DNA from: Chelonoidis abingdonii
Lineage: Eukaryota > Chordata > Testudines > Testudinidae
NCBI RefSeq assembly: GCF_003597395.2
Contig: NC_133771.1
Span: forward strand, 44,035,283-44,099,282
DNA length: 64,000 nt
Direction: 5' to 3'
Translations under genes and position numbers: made by a program
Part shown: piece by piece, positions 54,101 through 64,000 of the stretch
Layout of the letters: each line of letters opens with the position of its first letter
Numbering within the stretch: position 1 is the stretch's first letter
Notes under the pieces: generated by a model
What the model was told of the DNA's origin: nothing
Seen by the model: the letters and a program-made list of their open reading frames with translations, nothing else
Database searches by the model: none

Positions 54101-54938
54101 ATAATCAGAGATACGTAAAGTGAAGACTTGCTGACCAGAAATTTTTCCTTCCAAATAAATCTGGACATTTTGGGGTTTTTTTGTCTCTGGGTGTTGTTTT
54201 CAGCACCCCTTGTTGCCTGATCCCTGTCTAGGGAACCTGGGACTGGATAGGTATAAAAATAATCAAATCCAGATGAAGGTTACCTGATAGCATCTGTCCA
54301 CTTTTTTTGGAGGCTGGTGCAATAAATGCCGGTGTCTGACAGATATATCTTGCTGTCTACAATAAACCATTGTTATTTGGCACAGCCAAACAACTAGGCA
54401 ATAATATGTGTAAGATATTTAAGAGTTTGCGATTTTTCCTGCATCACCTTCTCAGGTATTTAACATGTGGTGGAAAAGATCCTGAAATATTTGGCTGTCT
54501 TCAGGCTGAGATAGTGTTGCAGGCACTACAGCTTTGTCCAGAGAAGATAAGGCAATACCTGTCAAAATTTTCTGCCTATTAGTCTGAGGTTGCTTTTAAT
54601 TTGATACCTACTCTTGTTGCTCAATGTGGGAGAGAACCACCTATACCTAAGAAGCTATTTGAGCTACTGAAAAGGAGGTGAATCTCATCCTCAAATGGGC
54701 AACAGATAAAATTTTTCTGTCAGGCTGCATGCACCAATGGCTCTGTAGGGTCAGAACTGGGATGGGAATGAGAACTAGGGCCTAGGGAGTGCATGCCATG
54801 GGCATGCAAGCTTAGAACCTCTAGACCTGTCATACTAGGAACTTCTTTCTGTCAGAGCCAAAAGATCATAGGAATGGGACATCGGAAAGTAGGCAGTGGA
54901 CACCTTCCTGAGGTATTTGGAGGCTGATGAAGAAAAGT

Positions 54939-55268
54939 GTAGGTTACTTACCTTGTTCGGGAACTGAGTTCTTCAAGATATTTGTCTTTATATGTGTTCC
55001 ACTTAAGGTGCACATGCAACCCATGTGCCTTTCATCAGAGACTTTTGGTACCAGTGACCATTAATCCAAACATGCACCCTAACTATCCTCGTGCCCTATA
55101 CTGAGGATATATAGGGCAATATTGGAGAAACAACCCTCAGTTTCTTCTCCACCACAAATTCCTGTCAAGATGAGACTCTGAAGCGGAGGGGAAGGAGGGC
55201 AAGTAGTAGAGTACCCATAGGGACAAACTTCTCAAGGAACTCAAGTTGCTATACAAGGTAAGTAACTT
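54939..55268. mobile_element. MITE with splice-donor-like termini
   Basis: The left end gttacttaccttgttcggga and the reverse complement of the right end gttacttaccttgtatagca match, and similarity extends about 45 bases through gagttc and cttcaagat/ccttgagaag. Each terminus contains AAG|GTAAGTAA, a consensus 5' splice site, facing outward. Length is about 330 bp and it is non-coding. Confidence 0.65.
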
Positions 55269-55513
55269 CTCCTCCTTCTTCAAAGAATGTCTCTAGGAGT
55301 GAGCCACTTCACGTGATTCCCAAGCAATATCCTTGGAGATGGCTGCTTAGGAGCTTGGTCTAAGGCTTTTTGAAGAACAGCAGTTTCAAAGGCAGCATCT
55401 GCTCCGTGTGTGCCCATATAATAGCTCTACAAATTTCTTCAATTGGAAAATTCTTCATCAGAACTATAGAAGTAGACAAAGATCTGGTAAAATAAGCTAT
55501 TAGTCTAGGAAGG

Positions 55514-56500
55514 TGTGATGCTGTATGATTGAAACATGACCATTTATATCATTAATACTGTTGCTATTAGACAATTGCAACAAATCTTGTACAAAGTATG
55601 TAATCTAAAGTGTTAATGTAAAGGTTATGATTTGCTGAGTATGATTATCCTGTTTGTATGCATGTATAATCTTTGTATCTAAAGTTATGAATATTGACCA
55701 TGTACCAGTATTTCAAATATGTTTGCTTCTGGGTTAACAGGCACAAGGTAGTTTACATCCAGTCTAGCCAGCACATTGTGAATGGACTATGCAATTTGAT
55801 GGCCCATTACAGAACACAATGGGCAATAGAAAAGGCTTGTCCCCACCCATTGAGCCTTCCTGAGTATGCTTTAGCAAGAATATGGGTAATGGCTGTCCTA
55901 TGAGTATTCATGAAAGGGCATGTGACTCGCTTATGTGACCCTGGACTCCATCTTGTGCCTGTAATTTTCCACAAACTAAGACTGAGAGCATCCCCTCTGC
56001 ATAGGAGCAGATATAAAAAAAGCCCCAAAACATCTCCATTTTGCCTCTTTACTGCTCTGATCTCTGGACAATGGACTTACAGTAAAAGAAGCATTCCAAT
56101 CAATGGACTGAGGACCTTCCAATCTTTTGGAAGTTACCAGAGATTTTACAAGCCAGCAGTCTGTAACATCACTGCTACAAACCTGATATAAGAACACAGA
56201 CCATATACATGCAATAATGGCTATTTGACCATTTTTAATTCTCTTCTCTTATAAATAAACCTTTTAGATATTAGATTGGCAATGGTGTGATTATTGGGTA
56301 AGTTCTGAGATCTCTATTGACCTGGTTGTGTGGCTGATCTCCAGGGATCAGAAGGACCTTTTGTTTGATGAAACTGGTTTTCAATAACCACTCATCATAA
56401 AGTCTAGTGTCTGGGTGTTTAAATAAGTGCTCAAATGCCTAAGGAGATTGCATTTTTTACTTCTTGTTAACCAGTATGGTGAGAAAGAATGTTACACCAA
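55514..56500 (+). repeat. LTR-like dispersed repeat, about 1 kb
   Basis: Begins tgtgatgctgtatgattgaa and has a TATA-like gatataaaaaaag at about 56010 and a polyadenylation-like aaataaacctttt at about 56255, in LTR order. It resembles an abundant turtle repeat from memory. The 3' boundary and target duplication were not resolved and no retroviral genes adjoin it. Small frames inside are not genes. Confidence 0.5.
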
Positions 56501-56819
56501 GCCAGTAACAAAAGTATCTCACTTTGAGGTAAGCCTGCCCTATTTCTTGCCAGTTTGTCCTAAATCTGGTATCCTGAACTGTGACCCGCTGAGGCACGAT
56601 GACAGATGGAATGAAATGAAATGAGAAAGATGCTCCACAAAGGATTGAAGGAAATATGTAAAACAGTGCAGCTGATGATCCAGATGGTGGGACAGTTCAC
56701 AACCCTGATCAAATCATCAAAACAAGTGTTTTCTCAAAGTTGAAAGCTACACTATTGTTACCATGAAGGCTGGAGATCTTTTCTTAAATAGCAGTCTCTT
56801 AAGGACTTCTGTTCTTTGA

Positions 56820-57185
56820 AAGGTCAGAAACTGAGCAGGATGAGATCTTTGTGCTGTCTGTGATCTACTAAATTGTCTCTTGTTTGCAGAGATACCTTTG
56901 AATCCTTCAGGAAATGTAAGGATTTGTTTGTAGATTCACTAAACTGCTTTATTCCATCAAAGGGGAAACCCTCACCAGTGTTTTGAACTTCTCTCAGGAT
57001 TCCAAAGGCTTTAAGCCAGGAAGCATGGTGCATAATGACTGGTGTGGATATGGAATGGTCCATCTTATTGACCCCTGCAATGCTGTTCTTCAAATCAGCT
57101 ACTCTTCAGAGAGGATAACCCAAAATTTCTCTGGTTGGTCCTGTAGTATGTTGTCAATAAAAGAACTGACCAATTTGGTAGCCTG
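56820..57185 (-). pseudogene. Second retroelement gag-like fragment
   Basis: The minus-strand frame reads SWLKAFGILREVQN, then GEGFPFDGIKQFSESTNKSL and HFLKDSKVSL. The FPFDG...FSEST...LHxLKDS order matches the C-terminal part of the same kind of gag-like protein as at 53813-54100. In minus-strand order this C-terminal piece precedes the N-terminal piece, so they are separate or rearranged fragments. Class uncertain. Confidence 0.45.
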
Positions 57186-57189
57186 AGTC

Positions 57190-57300
57190 TGAAATCTACA
57201 CAGCTGTTTTTAACACCATAGCATGAGCCTGAGTCTCTGGACCCTGGCCTCTGAGGCTCACTGCTCTGGGTTTAAAATTCAGTGTAGACATATACTAGGC
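57190..57300. mobile_element. Possible MITE right end
   Basis: Ends cagtgtagacatatactagg, the right-hand form of the gtctaca terminus. No left end seen, so it is truncated. Confidence 0.35.
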
Positions 57301-57672
57301 CCTGAGCTACCCTTTGAGGGAGTGAGATGGGGTGATCTTTGCCTCCTTCTGGTAGGACCAGAAGCAGGCCTCATAGAATGAACTAACAGAAAAATATATG
57401 AGGTGAATCTCTAATTTTCTCTGTTCTTTTTGACAAAGAATGACAGACAAACAGAGCCATTCTTTGGGATGTGCCCTACCCCAAAGCAAAAAGACATCTT
57501 AAGTGACCATTGTTAAGCAGCATAACCACTTCACAAAAAGGGCAGTTCTTGAAGTTGGGAGACTTCAGTTTAGTTACAGTAATAACTCCCAGGACTATGA
57601 AAAAGAGATTCCCTCACATTAAGAGAATATTTTTGTTGTTGTATTGCCAGTGGGCATCCCTACATTATTATA

Positions 57673-58825
57673 CACTGTAGTGGAGAGGTTACCCAGCTCC
57701 TGCCCTGAAGGACTTAAAACAGCCCTGGGAGAGGGCTGTGGCAAGGGAAAGGCTGGGCTGATTGGGAAAGCAGCTACAGCTGCAGCCAGTGCAATTAGGG
57801 CCCAGCTGGCCCTTATAAGATGGCACAGGGCCAGAAGGACACACTCTCTCTCTAGCTCCCTAGAGAGGGAAGGATCTGGCTGCCGGGAATCTGAGAAGGG
57901 TACCTAGAGTGGAGCAGTGCTGGGGAAGGGCAAAGGGAGCTGGGGAGCTCCAACCTAGCAAAGCCCCAAGCTTCAGGCCAAGTTAAGGGCCCACAAAGGG
58001 TACTAGGGCTGCAGAGAGGAACCCAGAAATAGGCAGAGGCAGCTGGTCTGACCCACCTTGCCGATGATGATTGGTTTACAGACTGCAGTCTGCCCCAGGG
58101 AGCAGGGGCTAGTTGATGACTGGCAGTAGCCACTGAGTCAAGGTGGGGTTAGGAGGTTGGGGTTTCCCCTGGGTGTGGAGACGCAGATTGTGGGTTACTA
58201 CAGGGGCAGAACCCTAACATAGAAGGGCACCAGGGTCTGGGAGGGACACGGGGGCCAGTGGCAGGCAAGACACTGGCCTGCAGAGGGCGCTTCGGGCTGG
58301 AAAGAGCTGATTCCCTAGACAACCAGCAGGAAGCACCATGCCAGTGAGTCGTCTCCTTGCTAGAAGTGGGTGGGAGCTGAGAAGGGTACCTGAGGTGGAG
58401 CAGTGCTGGGGAAGGGCAGAGGGAGCTGGGGAGCTCCAGCCTAGTAAAATCCCAGGCTGCAGGCCTTGCTAAAAAGGCCAAAAGGGTACTAGGCCTGCAG
58501 AGTTGCCCAGAGACAGGCAAAGGCAGAAGGCTCTAACCCTTCTGGCCGATGATGAGTGGTTTACAGACTGCAGTCTGCCCCTGTGAATGGGGGCTAGATG
58601 GGACTAGCAGTAGCCATTGAGGCAAGGTGGGGATAGTGGGTTGGGGGTTCCCCTGGATGGGGAGACCCAGATTGTGAGTTACTGCTGGGAGCAGAACCCT
58701 GACGTAGAAGAGACACGGGGACCAGTCGCAGGTGAGACACCAGCCTGCAGAGGGCACTCTGGGCTGGAAGAGCTAATTCCTAGGACAAGCAGCAGGAGAG
58801 GCCGCGTCGGTGAGTCGCTGTCCCA
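57673..58825 (+). repeat. LTR-like dispersed repeat, copy 2, with internal 486-bp tandem duplication
   Basis: A longer relative of 961-1670. It opens cactgtagtggagaggttac, has a TATA-like ttataagatgg at about 57813 and closes gtgagtcgctgtc. Inside, a block beginning gtacct.gaggtggagcagtg occurs at 57900 and again at 58386. The two units are alike through cagcctgcagagggc and tgagtc, so the 3' part is tandemly doubled. Open frames over it reflect GC content. Confidence 0.65.
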
Positions 58826-60552
58826 CCACATACACGAACAGAAACTTCAATAACTATGTACAAATAAGATTAATTGTTTTGCACAGTATCCAGGGATGTG
58901 GACACTGCGGGCTTCCATTTTGCAGCCACAGGTGGTAAGAACTAACAAAAGGGCTGTTGGGCCTGCTCTGCCCTTTATGCTCTTGAGGATGTAGGGGGAG
59001 GATGGGAGGACACTCTGGGTACAGGACAGCTACAAACACTGCTGGCCAAAAGAATCCAATGTCATGTACGTGGAGTAAGATGGGCATCAGAAGTGAAACG
59101 CACATGGACAGTCACCGAAAGAAGATTATTAAATTGCAATAGGCCACTTGTACCTCTAAAAGTAGAGCTGAGTGGAGAAAGGGAATTTAGTTTCTTCTTA
59201 GGAGTTGCACTAGGGGAGGACAGTCTTAGGCATAGATTTCCATATGTGATGGGGCAGCTTCCCTAAAAACTGTTTAACCATCCAAAGAAGGATTCCCCTT
59301 GCAACAGCTCCATTGACCCTGGTACAAAAAACATGCTTCTGGTAAATGGAGGCATCATCAATTCAGCCTTATTTCGTGATGATTCTTGGTTGCCAGAAGG
59401 ACATGGCCGTAGAAGTTTTTGGCAAACAGCACCCAACTTACCCAAGAACTCTGGGATGAAAATCTTAGAGCTACTTTTGCACTCTACCTCCTAAACTGGG
59501 CTGAATGCAGCAGCTGCAGCCTGGGATCTGTGCCTTAGGTACCAGTAAGGGTTCAGTAAGGGACCAGACAGAGGCTACACTGAGGACTCATGCATCCTAC
59601 CTGTTCCCATTCTTCTAGATTCACTTTTCGGGCAATACTTGGCCTTCTCTATATCGTCGAACATAGGGTGAGGTTGTGGCCATTTCCTACACTCCCACAC
59701 CTCCAACCTACCTCACACACAGATGAGTGGGTTTTCTACCAGCAGGTGCCCAGCTCTCTGATTTCTGTCATCAGAGTCCAACATAAATTTAGGGAAAATT
59801 TGGCTCTAAAATTCAAAATACCATTTTGGTGTTTATTAAACAAATCCTTTTCTTGACAGAGATACCAGTTTCTCCCTTTGAAAAAGTGGGAAACATTGAC
59901 ACACCCTCCCATTCCTCTTTTCTAATATCTCCCACTTTCCTTATATCCCTCAATATCTATACTATATTTTGCAAAGCATATACAGTATAGGACCCAATTC
60001 TGATTTCCTTATTCACAGGAGTAGCCTCATTGATGTGAATAAGAAACCACACAAAAGTAAGGCAATTACATTTTGGCCCTTTAATCATTAAATCAATGGA
60101 ACTATTTGTGGGGTAACCAACTATTCAGTGGAGTAACAATTGCACAGCCAGGCCACAAAAGTAAACAGTTATTGCTAGCATCAAAACTAGAACGTAATCA
60201 TGAAAGTCAAAACTTGGAAGTTATATAACCAAACTCAGTTATGTGATAACTTCAAGCACTGTCCAATGTCTAGAAGTCAGAAACATAAATATGAAGTAGT
60301 AATTTAGGATATGCCAGATAATTTAGATCCGTTACGTATTTTTGTGCCTTGTAAAATATAAGAGTAATTATTAAAAAGTGGGGAGGGGCATAAAAACTAT
60401 GCCCATAGGTACATTAAAAATATGAAAGTAGATTTTCAAAGTATTATTTCTCAATGGGACTATTTAGAGAGGTAAGTGAGGCAAAACAAACCTTCTGTAA
60501 TCATAGGTCTGGATCTTTGTTGCAACATTATTACAGTTACGGATTTGTAGTT

Positions 60553-61160
60553 GTAGGTCTTGTTGGAGCCCTAGGCATAGCAGAAAGAGTGAATGAAAGT
60601 AGGCCTGGCTTTGGTAGAATAGTAACACACTAGATGTCAGCTCATCAAGTAAGCACTTTCCTGATGAGAGAGGATGGTACCAGAAAACCCAGAGTTTTCA
60701 AGTAGCTGTGTAAACAAATTCCACACGAGATGGTACAAGAACACACCAGCCCCTCATAAGATAAAGAGGGGATTCCAGGGTAATGGATGAAAATGTTTTG
60801 TTTGAACTAGCAGATTCAAGGATGGTAGCAATATATAGATGGTAATATGTAACTTGTCTGAATCAATGTATAAAAGGAGAAGTCATAGGAGGGGCATCTT
60901 TGTACAAGTCTAGGGGACAGCTTCGTGGTGTGCTGACTGAATTAGTACCATTGTCGCAAGCATACATGTGTTAGTGTACCTGTAACCATTGAGCCAGGGC
61001 AATAGTACTGTGCTTTGTCGACAAACCTAACCTATGGTCTTTCTTTATGAACAACATCAAGGTCTGCTGAATCTGCCATCTGCACTCACTGCTAGTGCAG
61101 CTAGCACTGGCTCCAGGAACAGCAGCACTTACCAGCCTTAACAATACTCCGCAGCACTAA
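60553..61160 (+). repeat. Possible LTR-like repeat
   Basis: A region starting near ttgttggagccctaggcata has a TATA-like gtataaaagg at about 60869. About 250 bases of GC-richer sequence follow, ending near agcacttacca. The structure suggests an LTR, but ends and duplication are not defined. Confidence 0.35.
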
Positions 61161-61304
61161 CAGTAGTATAGCTCTTCGTTTCTCAAATGAGCAAAGAAAA
61201 TACTTTTGAATGAAATTAACACTGTTAAATACATTTTTTCATGTATGAATGTCAATGCATCATGGAATTTTCAGAAGCCTTTACGAAATTTTTAGCACTA
61301 ACTT

Positions 61305-62410
61305 CCAGTGATCTGCCATACACATCCATCCATCTCCTCGCTGGTTATCCCCTACGATGATGACCTTCCACCATTCTTTCAGTAACTTTCTCAAAGCTAT
61401 TTCCAACCTGTACGCCTAATATGACCAAAGCACATAATTTTGTAGCTTTGATTTCCAACATCAGGGTCTATTTCTCTCCAATAATATTTCTAATATAAGC
61501 AGTCATCTTTGTTTCCATCCAGGAGATATGCAAGAGTCTTCAGCAGCGCCACATTTCAATTGTTCAGTTTTCTTCTTGTCTAAAGCATTAACATCCCATG
61601 ATTTACATCCATACATCTCTACAGTAAAAAATAAGGCTTTTCACTAGAAACACCTTCGTACATTTTGAGATGCCATGTTTCTTCCACATTTTCTTACAGA
61701 AGTCAATAGCTGAGCGAACCATCCCTAGTCGTCTTCTGATTTCTTTGGGATAGCCTTGTTGGCTGGATATATATGATCTGAGACAATTAAATGTATCTAC
61801 TTTTATACAGCTTGTCTGTTAATCATGATGTTGTCTTGCATCCTGTTTTTGCTAGTATCAATGTAAATACATTTTGATTTAATCACATTCAGGAGTAGCC
61901 CATATTCCTCACTAATTGTTTTTACATACTTCAACATTTGTTGCATTGCATCAGTAGTTGCAGCAAAGAATGTTGTGCTATCAGCAGATCTGATGGCAAT
62001 GGAAATCCCAGCTCCTTTATCAAAACATTCCGAGGCTTGTCTCATAATAAATTAGGTATCTAGATTAAAGAGGCTTGGGGCAAAATACATCCTTGTTTCA
62101 CATCCAGACCAGTGCTGCCTACTACTGTTCACACCGTGGTCTGCTGGTGGTAGTAGAGACTTGTGATGAGTTCAATGAGGTGCTCTGAAATCCCCATACC
62201 AGCCACTATCCTCAAAAGTTAGTCATGTTGGATGGTATCAAACACTTCTGTGTAGTCAATAAAGTACATGATCAATGGATGATTATACTCCTCACATTTT
62301 TCAATGATGAGATGGATATTCATTATTTGGTCATTCTTAATTAGTATTATTGCACAGGTTAACAAAATGGAAAAGCAAAACCTTAAGAATAAAAGGGGCA
62401 TCCAGGATCA
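61305..62410 (-). mobile_element. RTE-like LINE, reverse-transcriptase remnant
   Basis: Minus-strand frames give consecutive reverse-transcriptase blocks. MYFIDYTEVFDTIQHD (62265-62220) is motif A with its Asp. GMGISEHLIELITSLYY follows, then GCIL, and after a one-base shift SLFNLD and FIMRQASE. IRSADSTTFFAATTDAMQ (about 61980) stands where YADDT is expected. Next come GLLLNVIKSKC and, beyond a stop, AIDFCKKMWKKHG and WKKHGISKCTKV. The order and the short spacing fit RTE/BovB-type LINEs. Stops, shifts and the altered active-site motif make it dead. Confidence 0.7.
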
Positions 62411-62661
62411 GATACTGCCCTCACGAAGTACTCACAGCTCTGTAGATATAAACATGTTCACTTTGGATAGAAATCAATTTCTTAAATTATTCAGGATCAC
62501 AATTTAGGTTTTCTTTTCATTGTCATCATTATAAAAGCATGATATTTCTACTTGCTGTATTGCAATCTTAATGCAGTTCCCTATTTCATTTGCATTTAAT
62601 AAAAAGAAAGGTGAAGCCTGTCAGCTATGGGTTATAATATATCTAGCAAAATATATTTTAA

Positions 62662-62775
62662 ACACACACACACACATATATATAGCGAGAGAGAGAGATA
62701 TATCTATCTATCCATACATCGATCTATCTATAGCTATATATGTGTGTGTATATATTTATATATATTTACACACGC
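62662..62775. repeat. Compound microsatellite
   Basis: Consecutive CA, TA, GA, TATC, TG and TATT runs about 190 bases from the CSMD3 exon donor. The open frame across it is repeat-derived. Confidence 0.9.
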
Positions 62776-62843
62776 ATGCATATAAATCACAGCTGACCAG
62801 TATCATCTTTCTTTATATTAAATACAGATGAAATAGAGAATTA

Positions 62844-64000
<1,157 letters not shown>

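Noticed and set aside
62571..62831. 86-codon frame with repeated Ile-Tyr
   Set aside because: Translated from the compound microsatellite.

Overview
The window is vertebrate nuclear DNA: GT-AG introns of 2-32 kb, small extracellular-domain exons, CR1 LINEs on both strands, and no bacterial-style coding density. Many Harbinger-like and hAT-like elements, a Penelope-like GIY-YIG element, MIR/L2-like relics and LTR repeats accompany abundant CR1. That repeat mixture suggests a sauropsid, most likely a turtle. This species inference rests on repeat style recalled from memory, not on a search.

The only host gene I can support runs on the minus strand through the whole window. It is an internal part of a CUB/Sushi giant membrane protein, best matched to CSMD3. 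Five consecutive exons are visible, in transcript order 63133-62964, 47557-47401, 15834-15643, 13391-13265 and 6428-6226. All five acceptors are AG and all five donors GT. Phases join exactly (1-0, 0-1, 1-1, 1-2, 2-1), and the 849 coding bases contain no stop. They encode one whole CUB domain, one whole Sushi domain and the next CUB domain nearly to its end. The gene continues beyond both window edges.

The rest is intron. From left to right: 1-6.2 kb holds a CR1 reverse-transcriptase fragment, an LTR-like dispersed repeat, a hAT-like element and a MITE with TTA target duplications. 6.4-13.3 kb holds CR1 pieces with a hAT-type MITE nested inside one of them, plus L2-like relics. 13.4-15.6 kb holds one small MITE. 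The 31.6-kb intron at 15.8-47.4 kb carries CR1, a MIR-like SINE, a nearly complete 3.9-kb Harbinger element with both of its genes, and a solo LTR with perfect 5-bp target duplications. It also carries a second, CpG-rich, badly broken Harbinger locus (34.0-41.6 kb) holding a 100-N assembly gap, and a 5'-truncated Penelope-like element with a 12-bp target duplication. The 15.4-kb intron at 47.6-63.0 kb holds hAT-like DNA elements, gag-like fragments, two LTR-like repeats (one internally duplicated) and an RTE-like LINE.

No tRNA, rRNA, CRISPR array or second host gene was found. The mobile-element genes are all disrupted or truncated. The parts most worth a second look are the two Harbinger loci (one with a probable loss of the catalytic Glu), the Penelope insertion, and a MITE whose termini carry splice-donor consensus sequences.
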